A program made the position numbers and the translations under genes. A DNA stretch of 64,000 bases from Penaeus vannamei (lineage: Eukaryota > Arthropoda > Malacostraca > Decapoda > Penaeidae). The notes below the pieces were generated by a model. That model was not told where the DNA came from, did not search any database, and worked only from the letters and a program-made list of their open reading frames with translations. Position 1 is the stretch's first letter, and the number at the start of each line of letters is the position of its first letter. Where the stretch lies: contig NC_091550.1 of the NCBI RefSeq assembly GCF_042767895.1, positions 23,528,207 through 23,592,206 on the forward strand, read 5' to 3'. Shown here piece after piece: positions 23,265 through 40,990 of the stretch.

Positions 23265-24574
23265 AGTTCAGTTAGATTTGCGAAGTCATGCTTCGCCCGG
23301 GCCTTTTCTCTGGAGTGGCCCGGCCTTTGTCAACTATTTCTAGTTAACTCATGTGTTTTCTTTGAACTGCATGCTTATCGTAGTGGCTGAATTGCGAGCA
23401 AGCGACCAGCTGCCACAGAGTAAGCATGTGGCAAACCCTTTTTACCAGCCCGGCAGCTGTGGTGGGTGGTCCCTGTCTTAATTAAAAATTATGTGTTCAC
23501 AATTCTGCAAGTAATGTAACAGGGTGGCGTTAGACTCGCCGCAGTGTTTGCATAACCTGGCAGTCTCATCATCAATAATTTGCCAAGCGCATGGGTAACC
23601 TAGTCTTAGTCTGTGTAACATGACTTCGGTACCTCTTTTTGTATTTGGTGGAAGGGCCAGTGGCTCAGCCTGAAGCATCTGAGTACCACTTAGCAGCGGG
23701 CGAATTTGTAATATTTTCTCTATGTGCTCCCCGGAGGACCGAACAAGCTGCAGCTTAGTCCCCTTCGGCTAGGTTTAACGATCATGGAGGATGGGGGCAT
23801 ACCCCTGCCCTTTTCGGCTAGTTTATCAGCAAGCTTATTCCCTTGAATGTCAATGTGGCTTGGGACCCAGTTAAGGATAATTCTTCTAACCTGACTGAGA
23901 CTTCTTTGGGCTATGGTTAGTACAGTTGTCAGGAGGTAGATGTTGTCTTGGGGCATGCTATGTAAACTGTCAATAGTTGCTCTAGAATCTGTGTGAATGA
24001 CAACGTGTCCTGTCCTTAGGGACGCGTGTGTCAGGGTTTCCATGATCGCAACCGTTTCAGCTTGGAGCGTTGAGGCATTGTCAGTGACCCTAATGGATGC
24101 TGTGGTATCCCTTGTTGCGAAGCCGACGTCTGCAGTGTGGTTTATGGGATCCACGGATCCGTCCGTGTAATATGTTATGCTACCCGGAGGAGTTATTCGA
24201 TCAATGATCCTTTTGGCTTGTGCCTTAAGGCTAGGCATGGAATATTGATCTTTTCTCGTTAGGTTTAGGATTGAGAATTCGATCATTTCGTTTCGTGGGG
24301 AGTCCATGCCCTTGGCAAGTAGTGATTCTTTTAGCTGAAAGCGTATCAATACTCTGGCTGTGTGTGTGAGCCAAGAGTTGTCCGCAAAAAGCTGATAGTC
24401 TTGTAGGCGTCTGAGAACACTTTGCCTTGAGTTTCTGGGTGCCTGCAAGACCTAGGAGAAAAACTGTGCTGCCATTAGATCGATTCGGGTGTCCAGGGAC
24501 GATAATTCAGCTTCCATGAGGAGGTTGATGACCTTTGTCCATCTGGACGCACCCAGAATGATCCTGGCAGCTTC
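23265..24574 (-). mobile_element. LINE family 2 (element 4), 3' part, cut by the gap
   Basis: This is a different LINE from family 1. It has its own 3' UTR (23265-23477, with cgggccttttctc...gagtggcccggcc), a C-terminal CKHC...H...C domain (23678-23478) and RNase H (24200-23780). It ends at the first N. The fuller copy is at 45228-47950. Confidence 0.82.
23478..24448 (-). pseudogene. LINE family-2 ORF2: RNase H and C-terminal domain
   Basis: RNase H carries its four acidic-residue landmarks: YYTDGSVD (~24175), LQAETVA (~24070), IHTDSRATID (~24000) and WVPSHIDIQGNKLADKLAEKG (~23870). An open frame covers 24448-23720. A frame change follows, then the downstream frame 23678-23478 contains a CKHCGESNATLLHYLQNC zinc-type motif. 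Family 2 is clearly distinct in sequence from family 1. The fragment cannot be autonomous because the RT lies beyond the gap here. Confidence 0.8.
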
Positions 24575-25074
24575 NNNNNNNNNNNNNNNNNNNNNNNNNN
24601 NNNNNNNNNNNNNNNNNNNNNNNNNNNNNNNNNNNNNNNNNNNNNNNNNNNNNNNNNNNNNNNNNNNNNNNNNNNNNNNNNNNNNNNNNNNNNNNNNNNN
24701 NNNNNNNNNNNNNNNNNNNNNNNNNNNNNNNNNNNNNNNNNNNNNNNNNNNNNNNNNNNNNNNNNNNNNNNNNNNNNNNNNNNNNNNNNNNNNNNNNNNN
24801 NNNNNNNNNNNNNNNNNNNNNNNNNNNNNNNNNNNNNNNNNNNNNNNNNNNNNNNNNNNNNNNNNNNNNNNNNNNNNNNNNNNNNNNNNNNNNNNNNNNN
24901 NNNNNNNNNNNNNNNNNNNNNNNNNNNNNNNNNNNNNNNNNNNNNNNNNNNNNNNNNNNNNNNNNNNNNNNNNNNNNNNNNNNNNNNNNNNNNNNNNNNN
25001 NNNNNNNNNNNNNNNNNNNNNNNNNNNNNNNNNNNNNNNNNNNNNNNNNNNNNNNNNNNNNNNNNNNNNNNNNN
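24575..25074. other. Assembly gap of exactly 500 N
   Basis: The round length suggests an arbitrary scaffold spacer, not a measured distance. The left flank falls inside the RT thumb region of a family-2 LINE; the right flank matches base 3119. Confidence 0.99.
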
Positions 25075-27930
25075 GATGAGAAATATGTATCAGTTACATC
25101 CCCAATTGCAAAGGTAATATATTCTATTCAGCAATCTCCAAAAGTGCTGAATGTAGGCAGAAGAGCTTGCAGTAGGTGGTATGCAAGCAACAGATCATGA
25201 TATGCATTGTCTTGTAAACCACATCAAGTGCCAAAGTTGCATTTTTTTCTTTTCTTTTTATGGTTATATAACTAGTTTTTTTCATTACATTAAAAGGACT
25301 TTAACTTCAGATATCGTGTTAGTTGCGGCTATTGTAGAATTCAAGAGAGTATGTAAGAGGAACCAAGTGTGAGAATCTCCCCATTTCAAGTAAACTGTGG
25401 TGTTAATATTCTCAACGTTAAAGGAGCTAACTAGCAAGGCATTATTTCTTCACAGCAAGGCAGACCAGTATGGTGTCAACATGTGGCTTTTGTCATGGGC
25501 TTTCATCTTAACTTTGGGTATTCAGAGGAACCAAATGATACAAATGAACGACTAAAGGAATGTTAGTTGCTGCCCAACCTGATGGTTGAAATACGATATT
25601 AATGCCAAAAATAGAAACTGACATGTACTGTATACTGACTTTGTGCATATTATATGTTATTGTTATTTATGTGTTCTATTTCTTTCATGATCATTTTTTT
25701 TTTCTTTTCTTTTTTATTATCACCTTGTGAGGTGTGATACTTGCTGACACCAATTTGCATATACTAAGGTGATAGCATCCAGCCAAAAGCTTGATGTAGG
25801 AGATTTCAAATACAGGTCTCTCAGATTCATCTACACAGGCATAAGCACTATTGCTTCTTCTGAGGTGGGGCAGTCAGGGACAGCCATCTAGTTAAGGTCC
25901 AGGCAAAATATAGTCACCTAAGGAAGGTCCAGGCAAGGATGGTCACTTAGGGGACATTTAGGCAAGGACAATCACCTAGTGGAGGTCCAGGCAAGGATAG
26001 TCACCAAGGGGAGGTTTAAGCAGGGTCAGTTACCTTTTGTAGGTATAGGCAGAGGTAATCAACTAATGTAGTTCCGTACAGGGGACAGTCACCTAGTGCT
26101 GCCCCACTCAAAGAAGACTTGCAGTATGATAGATTGAAAGGAATCCATGAGATGCAATTAGTCCAGAAATGGTTTGGTTATTTATTACTGTTGTTATTGT
26201 TTTTATTATCAATTTTATGCTATATATTTTTTTTAGATCATTATATTTATTAATTATGAATTGTTTCAATATATTAGTCAATGTAATTCTTTTGTCATAT
26301 TTACACTTACTTTCATCATATTTTCCATAACATTGCTTTTGTTTGTTTGATTTTTATTGCATTCAAAAATGTCAGTAGTTGAACCAAACTCATCTTAGTT
26401 GAGAAATTTTGGTTTGAGGGGTTAGTTGTGTTGAACTTGCTCTAAGCTAAGTTTTTACCCCGTCATAGCACTTGAGGCCACACTAGTCTTTCCTCAGTCT
26501 AACTAATCATATTTCTGCACATGAGCCATTTAATTAAAACCAATCAATAAGAGAGTTCTTCCTCCCTATTTATTTGGTTGTGAATATTAATCAGTATTTG
26601 CTTTTATTATATCCTTGCATTCAGTGGTTTGTTATAGATGAAAAAAAAATACAAAAACAAGTTGGAATGATGCATTTATGTGTCCTATCTTTGAGCACAA
26701 ATAACAAATACAAGGCTCTCACTTTCTTCTCAATATCCTCTTTCAAGGGAATAATTTTTTTGGTATAATAATTGATCATTTGTCAAAGGCGCTGTTCTAC
26801 ATAATTGTTTATGGATTCCCGCCCCAATTTCCGTTGTTCCTTTCCGTCCAGTTAGTTGCATCAGAATCTTACATATGCATCTTTTCTGTATTATTCAGTT
26901 TGACATAGCAATAATTCTTATATCCCATATGTGTACATATGTATAGTTTAGTATTATTTCTTTACATTTGTGATTATTGCTTTAAAGAGTTTAGTCATGT
27001 TAGTAAGCCCATTTTATGTCAATCATTTTATCATAGAGAAGTCAACTATTAAACTCTTCTAATCTTTTCTGTAGTTTTCTGTCCCATTAATGATATATTT
27101 CACTGAGCTTGACACAAAAGCTAAGAGAGGTTTAGCCTGCTGTCTGTTATTCGCAGGAGCTGCTTCTATTTAAGGGTTGTATTTGCTAGGTAGCACACCT
27201 TTCATATCTCATCATCATTCTCAGCTTCTCCATGGTGACAGTACAAACCAAGAACATAATGTGATGAGATCATTAAATGCGATCCACTTTTGTAGAGGAT
27301 ACGGTATGGCTTCTTTTTTTTATATATATATATAGAACACACAAAATTGAGCCTTCTATACCTCTTGTAGGCTCGTATTGCTTGATTTCATCACTCATAT
27401 TTTAGCTGTCAGAACTGTAAAGCTAAATTTTGTAGTTTTGTCAGAGAAGTGTTTAGATTTTATTTCATGCATGATGTGAAGCTGCCTGTGCAGATTTTTT
27501 TTAAGGAAGTAGTTTTACCCAGTTAATGCGTAATGGCTAGATGTTTGTAAACTTTCTCAACAGGTAAGAGTTCAAATATTGTCTGGGAAATTAAAGCATA
27601 GAAAGTTTCCAGTAACTAGCTATTTTACTTGCAAGACTTCCTTGAAATTTATTGTGTCCATATTTCAGAATTAATACCCGGCTCTTAGAAATTAAATCTA
27701 TGTTCAGTCTTATATGTTGTTATCACAAACTTCTAGAAAGCTAACCCATAGTAGTGCAACTCCAGTGGATTGTTTATCAGAGATTATTGTTATGTATATA
27801 TAACGAGATTAGAGACAATTATACAGATTGCTGAAAGCACAGATGTGTTTCTTTTATCCTGATTTTTTATCCTATTATGTTTATGGGAACATGGTCCTAA
27901 AGATGTAAGGAATATTTAAATAAGGATTCA
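25075..27930. other. AT-rich non-coding DNA (second copy)
   Basis: Same content as 3119-5974, including the minisatellite at 25865-26106. No gene is seen. Confidence 0.6.
25865..26106 (+). repeat. Minisatellite, second copy
   Basis: Same as the array at 3909-4150, with gtggggcag and ctgccccac at its borders. Confidence 0.7.
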
Positions 27931-28264
27931 TCCCCCACCCCCTCCCCCATCCCTTGCTCATTATTGTCATAGGGGTCTTACGAGACAGTGACTGAGGCCC
28001 AATATAGGGGATCATCCCTACTTTGGACCTCCAACTTTATCTAAACTAATTTTGCATGGTCTTTTCTTCTCCCCCTTTCCTTTTCTTTCTCTTCTTCATT
28101 CCCTTCTGTCCACCTGCTAAGGTGTGCAAGCCATGCTGAAAGGATGAAAGGCTGGCTTTTTGTCAGTCATGGACTGCCTCCGGTATTCCTTTGGTTAATA
28201 GCCTAGCCCTATGGGGACCCAGAGTGGTAGACTGTTTCCTTTCCCCACTTATTTCAAGCTTCCC

Positions 28265-29993
28265 ATGGCTAATAATGAAGATTATTTCCCCTTATTAGGA
28301 CCCTTATTAGGGGCATTAAATCTTGCCCTTTCATTCAACTAGCTCTTTCAACAATGCCTCCAAAAACAAGTAGGCAGAGTCCCTTTCTACACCAGACACT
28401 ATCGCTCCGTCTTGTAACAATCAGATCAGAAACTGAATCTATAGCACTATCAAATTTAACTGATCATTCTGGCAACCCCATTTCTGCAGAACCTCATCCA
28501 ACCCTTAATACCTGTACCGGAACTGTCTCTCCCCAGCAAACGGCCCAGTCGATACCAAAGATTGGTCAGACTGGAGAAGACTTATTAGGATGCCTCAAAG
28601 ACCAAGACGTGAAATCAGTACATTGCTACACCATTCCTCCAAGAGGTCAACGAAAGAATCCGACCAACACTGCCCAAATTACTTTCTGTGCACATGACCT
28701 TCCCTTACGTATCTACATCGGTGGACAATCCCTCCCTGTTCGACCATACCAACCCCCTCCCCGTCAATGTCAAAACTGTTGGCGCTTTGGACATCCTGCC
28801 AAACATTGCCGTTCCACAGACCGATGCCCCATATGTGCCCAACCTGGTCATAACCGATCAAACTGCTCAGCACAAACACGAACATGTGCTAACTGCGGCG
28901 GCCCCCATAATGTATTTTATAGAGGCTGTCCCACTTACAAGTTTGAATCTGAGATAGCAACTCTCAGATACAAAAATGGTCTCACTTTACATGAAGCCAG
29001 ACAGGAAGCACGTCGACAAGGTTTCCCTCATACTCCATACTCAAGTAACATCGTTCGCTCATCCCCTCCCCCTCCACCCCAAGATGTCCCCATTTCCACT
29101 TTTACATTCTGCCTCCCTCAGACCAATTCCTTTGCCACTCTAAACCCAAACACCCCAATCTCAACCACAGCTCCAATCTCAACTACAGCCCCAACCACTT
29201 CTACATTCTACATCCCTCAGACCAATTTTTTGCCACTCTATACCCTGTCACCCCAATCTCAACCACAGCTCTAATCTCCACTACAGCCCCAACACCACCC
29301 CCTCTCCCTCCCCACACTACCCGCAGTAGACAGACTAAACGTTCTAACCCTTCTTCCCCTACAGCACAATCACCTCCACCTACCTTTACCTTTATTCCCG
29401 AGACACCAGTCTCCTCTTCCCCCCCTCATAAGAAAACCTTTATCCCACAAAACTCTGCAACCAACTCCACTGCAGAAACAATGGATGACATCCAAAGTTA
29501 TATGCTTAAGACACAAGATCCCATAACTCATGCTCCTTCCACACTTGAAGTGGTTCCTCCTACTCCCTCTCAACACAACCTAACCCCCTCAATTCTGTCC
29601 ACCTCCGATATCCATCCTCCTGATATCCATTCCCCTCTTACTCACAGCACCCCGACACCCTTTCCTCCTAATCCCTCCCAAGACAACACATCCCCTTCAA
29701 CTCCAACTATCCATCCTTCCGATATCCATCCTCCTACCACTAATACACCCCCCACATCTACTCCCTCCCAACACAACTCACCCCCTTCAACCCCAACTAT
29801 ACGCACATTCTCCCTCCCTCCATCCCCTCTATCCTTTGCACTCCCTCCTGGATACACACGAGAATCACTCATGTCACAACAATGCCCTTCCCCAAATTCC
29901 CTACCTCCTAATACCTCTCCTTCACACCCCCTAGCTCCTTCTCCCCCAGATTCCCCAATACGTACCGTATGCGATATCACTTATAAGCTATAG
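28265..29993 (+). pseudogene. Element A ORF1, second copy
   Basis: Identical layout to 6309-8037. A small substitution cluster near 29242 removes the TAA found at 7283, so the open frame runs 11 codons further, to 29274. Confidence 0.82.
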
Positions 29994-32900
29994 CTCTCCT
30001 ACATTGGAATATTCGCGGTTTCCGTTCTCATAGACCAGACCTACGTCATATCCTTGCTTCTTTTAATCCATCTATTATCTGCCTCCAAGAGACTTTCCTC
30101 ACATACCCTCCTATTCTAATTCCCAATTACCACTTTATCTCTTTCCCACACTCCCTGTATGTCTCGTCTATACTTATCCATCATAAAACACCTTATGTCA
30201 TACCTCCCATACAAACTACTGTCCCGTGCACAGCTATTCGCATCTTTCTTCGCCGCTGGATCACAGTGATTTCAGTCTACTTCTCCCCATCCCATCCCAT
30301 TGACTTTACTGCCTTTGAAACTCTAATTTCCCAACTCCAACCACCTTTCCTCGTAGTTGGTGATTTCAACTGCCGCCACACTCTGTGGGGTGACTCTACC
30401 ACCAACTCCCGAGGCCGATCTCTAGAACGCTTCCTCTTCACAAATAACCTAATTATTCTTAATTCAGATCCCCTCACACATTTTGACATGCGCACACAAT
30501 CCTTTTCATGCCTTGACCTCTCTCGATGCTCTCTTACTCTACATTTAGATTTAAATTGGTCAGTTCTAGACCACTTCCCCTATTGTGACCACTCCCCAGT
30601 ACTCCTTTCTCCTACTTCATATGTACCACTTCCTAATCATCCACGCTGGTGCTTTGATAGAGCTGATTGGCATACTTTCACTTCTCTCTACTATACCTAT
30701 CCCTCCACCCCCCTTACCGCCCATTTCAGCTATGCTACAATGTTTTACAACTACGGTCCTAAGAGCTGCCTATACAGCCATTTCTCGAACTTCAAGACCT
30801 TATACCTCTAAATGTCTTCCATGGTGGAATTCTGATTGCACCAAAGCGCTTTGCTTAAAACGAGCAGCCTGGAACGGCTATCGCTACAAACGAGGCACCC
30901 CTCACCAGCTATCAGCCCTTATTTCCTTTAAAAGAGCATCTGCCCATCTTCGCCGTACAATTAGAAACAACAAAACAAATAGCTGGCAAAATTATGTTTC
31001 CTCAATTACATCTTCTACATCTATTTCAGCTGTTTGGTTACGGATCCATAAATTATCAGGCAACCATCCCCCCATCCTGCACCCGTCCTCCATATTCGAT
31101 ACTCTCATCTCCGAGCCTGTCGAAGTAGCTAATGAACTGGGCAACTATTTCAGCCAGGTCAGAAGTGGCTCTCACCTTTCTCCACACTTTTCTTCCATTA
31201 AAGCCATCAAGGAACGCATCCCTAATTATTACCTTCACCCTATCCTCTGATGAGTCCTATAATGCTCCTTTTTCTTCTTCTGAACTCAACGCTGCATTAC
31301 AGTCGTGCCGCAACACTCATGAAGGCCCAGATGGTATTCACTAAAGTATGCTCCGACACCTCCCATCTTCCTCTCTATCCTTCCTTTTAACTATTTTCAA
31401 CCACATATGGACGTCAGGAAATTTTCCTTCTCATTGGCGAGATGTTCTTATCCTACCTTTCTTAAAACCCAACAAATCAGGTACCCTACCCCAAGTTTAC
31501 CGCCCCATAGCTCTAACTAGCTGCTTGTGCAAACTGCTAGAACAAATGGTTAACTTCCGCTTTATGTGGTATCTTGAATCTCATAATCTCCTTTCCCCTT
31601 CCCAGTTTGGTTTCCGCCGTGCCCGGAGTACAGCAGACCCACTTGCCCATTTCGAGACATATATTACATCGGCATTTGCACGCCATGAATCCGTATTAGC
31701 CATATTCTTTGATCTAGAAAAAGCATATGATACCACATGGCGATACCATATCCTCCAACAATTGTCATTCCTAGCTTTACGTGGAAACATGGGCGTTTTC
31801 ATTAAATCCTTCCTTTCTAAACGTACTTTCCAGGTCAAGATTGCCTCTTCCACGTCATCATCCTTTCCTCAGTTCGAAGGCGTCCCACAAGAAAGTGTGC
31901 ATAGTACCACTTTATTCCTTCTTGCTGTAAATGACAGTCTCAGTCCTACCACCAGGAGCCCGGGCATCACTATATGTTGATGACAACTATCTATATATCT
32001 GGCACATCCATACCAGATCTCAGTCAATTCCTTCAGTCTGCAATAACATCAGTAACTTCTTGGGCCACCAACCATGGGTTTCGCTTCTCTACCTCAAAAA
32101 TCTTTCCCCATCCTTTTCTCTCGCTTACGTACGGTCCCCAAACCCCCACTCTTCTTATATAACGCTCCACTCCAATACCGTTCTTTTGCGAAATTCCTAG
32201 GCGTTATATTTGACTCCAAATTGTCCTGACGAGACCATATCTTGTACATAAAAGAAAAAGCTCAACGCCGCCTCCGAATCTTACAAACTCTCTCACACAT
32301 CCCCTGGGGCTCAAGATCGCAAAACTCTCCTCCATCTTCATATTACCTTGATTCTCTCCACTCTAGATTATGGATGCCATATCTACTCCTCTGCCTCAAC
32401 CTCCCTTCTTACTCACCTTGATACAATCCACCACAGCGGTCTCCACTACACCCTAGGCGCCTTCCGCTCCTCTCCAGTTGAGAGCCTGTATACTGAGTCT
32501 GGCATACCATACCTCTCTCGACGTCGAGCCCTTCTCTCTCTCAGATGCTATGCTCGATTTCTCCAACTTTCCCTTACCAAACTAATTATTCTACAATCCT
32601 TGCTTCCTGCCTTTACCTCTTCTCCACGTTTACCTACTCCTTTCCCCATACGCATGGATACCCTCCTCTCCCATTCCCCCTTTCCTCACCTCCGACCTCT
32701 CCCACTTTCCGTTCATTACATTCCTCCATGGCTAATACCTAACCCCTGTATTTGCTCCTCAGTTTTCCCTGACCCACCAAAATCAGATATTCCCCCTCTA
32801 TCCTTCTCATCACCCATTTCCTTGACCATGTCTCCATTCATTCCTCCAGAATTCATGTTTACACTGACGGTTCCAAATCCACCTCAGGAGCTGGATACGC

Positions 32901-33675
32901 AGTAACCTTCCCAAATCGCACTTTTAAATACACCCTCCCTCCTGAATCTAGTGTCCTTACTACAGAACTATATGCACTCCTTTTTGCCTTAAGACGCATA
33001 TACTCTTTCACTATTTTTACTGACTCCCGTAACTCTCTAACTCTCATAAGGTCTATGCACTCGACCAATCCCCTTGTCTGCACGATCCAGAACTGGTTGT
33101 TCTATCTATCCATATGTCATATATCTCAGATTTTGCTGGCTGCCCAGCCAAGTTGGAATCTCTGGCAATGAACAAGCAGATACTCTTGCACGCTATGCCG
33201 CAATGTCCACATCACCTCAACAACGCTTCTCACATATTCCAGCTACGGATTATTACCCCTACTTTAAAACCTTTTTGTATACCCGATGGCAATCTTTCTG
33301 GTCAAGCCTCCACAATGATAAATTACATATTGTAAAGCCATCAATCTCCTTGGTCAGCTCCATTTCATAGGAACAGACGTTGGGAGACGGCCCTTGCCCG
33401 CTTACGTATTGGCCACACTCGCGTATCTAATGTCATGCTCTGACCCGCCCCTATGTCCTCTATGTAATGTCCCTCTTTTAGTTCCACACATTCTCTTGTC
33501 CTGTCCACGCTTTAATACAGCACTTACCTCTGCTTTTCCACACCTATCCTCCCTTCACCGATCTCCCAACATATCAGACGTCCTTACAGAACCACAGGTT
33601 CTGCCTTTTGTTCTCCTTCCTCAGACGCATAAATATCCTTCACTTGATCTAATTCCCTTACCTATACCACCATAA
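29990..33675 (+). pseudogene. Element A ORF2, second copy
   Basis: Same domain order and breaks as 8034-11715. An extra 4 bp near 31225, in the linker before RT, adds a frame change absent from the first copy. Confidence 0.85.
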
Positions 33676-34090
33676 CCTTTTCCCTCATCAACCCCCTTAC
33701 CCATCTTCAACTTTTCAATATTATTCTAGATAGTTGACGCATAGCATCTTTCACCTGATATCACCCTTTACTATACCTTCCTATAGTCCTATATGACCTT
33801 AGATGTCTAGCACATTTATTTCGCTTTTAACCATTAACCATTTTGCCCTTGCCTCAACTAATTTTGCTTGGTCCTTTCTTCTCTTCTTTCCTTTTCCGTA
33901 TCTTCTTTATTCCCTTCTATCCCATTCCTAAGGTGTGAGAGCCGTACTAAAAGGATGAAAGGCTTGTTTTGTGGCAGCCACGAACGGCCTCCATGAGCCA
34001 AGGCCACGGTATTCCCTTGGTTAATTATCTACCCCTCATGGGGACCCTGAGGGGTAGACCGTTTCTTTCTCCAGTTTATTCAGGCTCATC

Positions 34091-35146
34091 ATGGCCAGTG
34101 ATGAAGATTCTTTACGCTTCATAGAGACATTAAGGCTTGCCCCTTCGTCAAATAGCCCATCTGCATTAGATTTTGATGGTTTTCCTCCTTTGACCACGGC
34201 TCCGACCACTGATGCTAATACCCCCTCTTTGACGCTTAAGAATAACTCTAACCATTCCGAAATACCCACCCAGGTTATTACTCAACCCCAAGAAAGCACC
34301 TCTTTCTCATTCCCAACATTCTCCTCCTCATCTCCTCTTCATTGTCAACCCCCTCTTAGATTATTATTACACTTCTTCCTTATTGTCCTCCCCCCGCAGA
34401 ACTACACTCTACACCATCCCATCCTCCTCTCGCCTTCGTCCTTCTACTGCTTCTACCTCTGCGAACCTTCTGAGTACTCTATTTGGCCCAACCAAATGGG
34501 ATCGATTCTTTGTGATTCCCCCCACAGCCCTCTATTTTTAGAATACCCTTCTCTTTCAGCAGTGCCTCCAGAAACAAGTCACTCTGATCGTTCACGCCAT
34601 GTCACGGTTACATCTCAAGATCAAGCCCGTGTACAATCTACCCTAATTAACCTTACTGGCAAAGCCATTCCTGCCGAACCTCACCCATCTCTTACAACTT
34701 GTACTGGAACTGTTTCTATTCCCCCAAATGCTTGTCCAATGTATAACAAGGACTGGTCAGACTGTGAAAATGAGCTACTTTCCTGCCTTGGTGAATATGA
34801 TGCAGTGGCAGTACAGTGTTACACTCTTCCTCCCAGAGGCCAAAGTGAATCCCACATCAATGTTGCTAAGATTAGCTTCAATAGGGAAGAAGTCTCCCAT
34901 GAGGTTTACATTGGTGGATTGTCTAATCATGTCCGACAATAACGAACCCTTCCTCGTCAATGTCAGAAATGTTGGCGTTTTGGCCACCCAGCCAATCATT
35001 GTAGCTCCACAGCCCACTGCCCTCTATGTGCCCAACCTGGTCATGACCGTTCGAATTGTCCTGTTCACTCACGTACATGTGCCAATTGTATTTTACTAGG
35101 AGCTGCCTTGCCTATAAGTTTGAATGTGAGGTAGCAGTCCTCAGAG
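34091..35146 (+). pseudogene. Element B ORF1 5' portion, second copy
   Basis: Same sequence and frame breaks as 12131-13186. Confidence 0.75.
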
Positions 35147-35150
35147 TTGA

Positions 35151-39333
<4,183 letters not shown>

Positions 39334-39337
39334 TTAA

Positions 39338-40110
39338 ACCAGGTTTCACTTTACTTGAGACCACACAGGAAGCACAACGACAAGGTTTTTCTCTCTCCAC
39401 TTATTCCAAAACAGTCCTACGCTCTGCTCCCCCACCATCTACACAAGATGTTTCTGCATCTCCCCAGATATCTTTCCCCTGTACCCTGAACCTACATCCT
39501 ATGTCTACTCACCCTTTCCACCATTTTCCATCGTAAATCCAGATACTCCCATCTCTACCACTTCCCCGATACCTACCCCACCTCCTCACTTTAGTTGTCG
39601 TACCAGGCATTCTCTCCTACATCTTCCTTTTCATCTGTTCCTTAGATATCTATCTCCCCTTCTCCTTATAAGAGAACCTTTGTTTCTCAGTCCTCTATAC
39701 CTAATTCCCCTCCAGAAACCCTTGGAGACATTCAAAACTTCCTAAAGATGACCCAAGAAAACACTCCGCTCTCTCATCCCCCCCCCCCCCAATCCGTCTG
39801 TTCCTACTCCTGATACATTTAAAGTTTTTGCAGATATTCATCCTCTTTCCCGTATTTCCTGATGCTTCACCACCTTCCCCAGTCTCCCTTTCTTAATCCC
39901 TGGATTCTTCTCCTGCTTCTCCAACAGCCACCTCTGTTTTCCTTGATCAATGTCCCTACTCCTTCCCCAGTCACAGATACACTGCAATTCACTCAGTTCT
40001 ATTATTCCTTGAACATTTTTCCTATACCTTCCCCAGTGAGAGATTCACTATATTTCTTTCAATCGCCCTACCCCCTTAACCCTCCCCTTTCTACTATTTT
40101 CTGCTCGTAG
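39338..40110 (+). pseudogene. Element B ORF1 3' portion, second copy
   Basis: Same as 17371-18145; the C homopolymer near 39780 is shorter. Confidence 0.7.
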
Positions 40111-40300
40111 TTCACTTGCTCCCCCTTTTTTCCCTTTTCACTAGCATACTATCCTATAACGCTCTGAAACCTTTGTCATCCAACACATTTTATAATCTCT
40201 AACTGTCCTTTGCTATTTCCGACGCAATATTTTACCATAGAGCTATATGACCTTTGATGTCTAGCTCATTTATTTTCAAATATTAAACATTAATAAGAAC

Positions 40301-40990
40301 CTAGTTAGAGCGATGTATCTTGAGGGAGGGTATCCGATTTATTGGGTTTCAAGAAGGGTTGAAGATAGTTAATAGGAAGGATATAGAGGAAGATGGGAGG
40401 TGTCGAAGCATACGATAGTGAATACCGTCAGGGCCTACATGAGTGTTGCGGCACGACTGTAAGGCAGTATTGAGTTCAGAGGAAGAACAAAGCATTATAA
40501 GACTCAGCAGAGGATAGGGTGAAGCTGATGGGCGTTCTTTCCCTGATAGTCTTAATGGAAGAAAAATGTGGGGAAAGGTGAGAGCCACTACTGACCTGGC
40601 TGAAATAGTCGCCCAATTCATTAGCGACTTGGATAGGATCAGAGATGAGAGTATCTCGAATATGGAGACGGGGGCTGGATGGGGGGAATATTTACCTGAT
40701 GGAACCGGTGCAAAACAGCTGAAATAGATGTAGATGTAATTGGGGAAACATAATTTCGCCAGCTATTTGGTTTACTGTTTCGGATTGTATGATGAGACAG
40801 GCAGATGCTCTTTTAAAGGAGATAAGGGCTGATCGCTGGTGAGGGGTGCCTCGTTTGTAGCAATAACAGTACCAAGCTGCACGTTTTAAGTGAAGAGCTT
40901 TGGTGCAATCAGAATTCCACCATGGAACACACTTGGAGGTAAAAGGTCTTTAGGTTCAAGGAATGGCTGTATAGGCAACTCTTAGGACCG
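40301..40990 (-). mobile_element. LINE M0 fragment (linker and RT start), second copy
   Basis: Same as 18336-19026 with a 1-bp deletion near 40668. Within this contig it lies downstream, in minus-strand sense, of the M0 5' portion at 51849-53153. Confidence 0.7.

Larger units (their letters stand above)
3119..24574 (+). repeat. Left copy of a ~21.46 kb duplicated block ending at the gap
   Basis: Everything from 3119 to the first N recurs at 25075-46536 in the same order and orientation. The offset starts at 21956, becomes 21960 after a 4-bp insertion near 9265, and ends at 21962 after small homopolymer, microsatellite and 1-2 bp indels. Copy borders coincide with contig borders: this copy ends at the gap and the other begins right after it. 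That is expected for unmerged overlapping contigs or two haplotypes, not for a biological tandem duplication. Confidence 0.95.
27931..33844 (+). mobile_element. LINE family-1 element A, second copy
   Basis: Equivalent of 5975-11884 and 4 bp longer. ORF1 occupies 28265-29993 and ORF2 29990-33675, with the same disrupting changes. Confidence 0.88.
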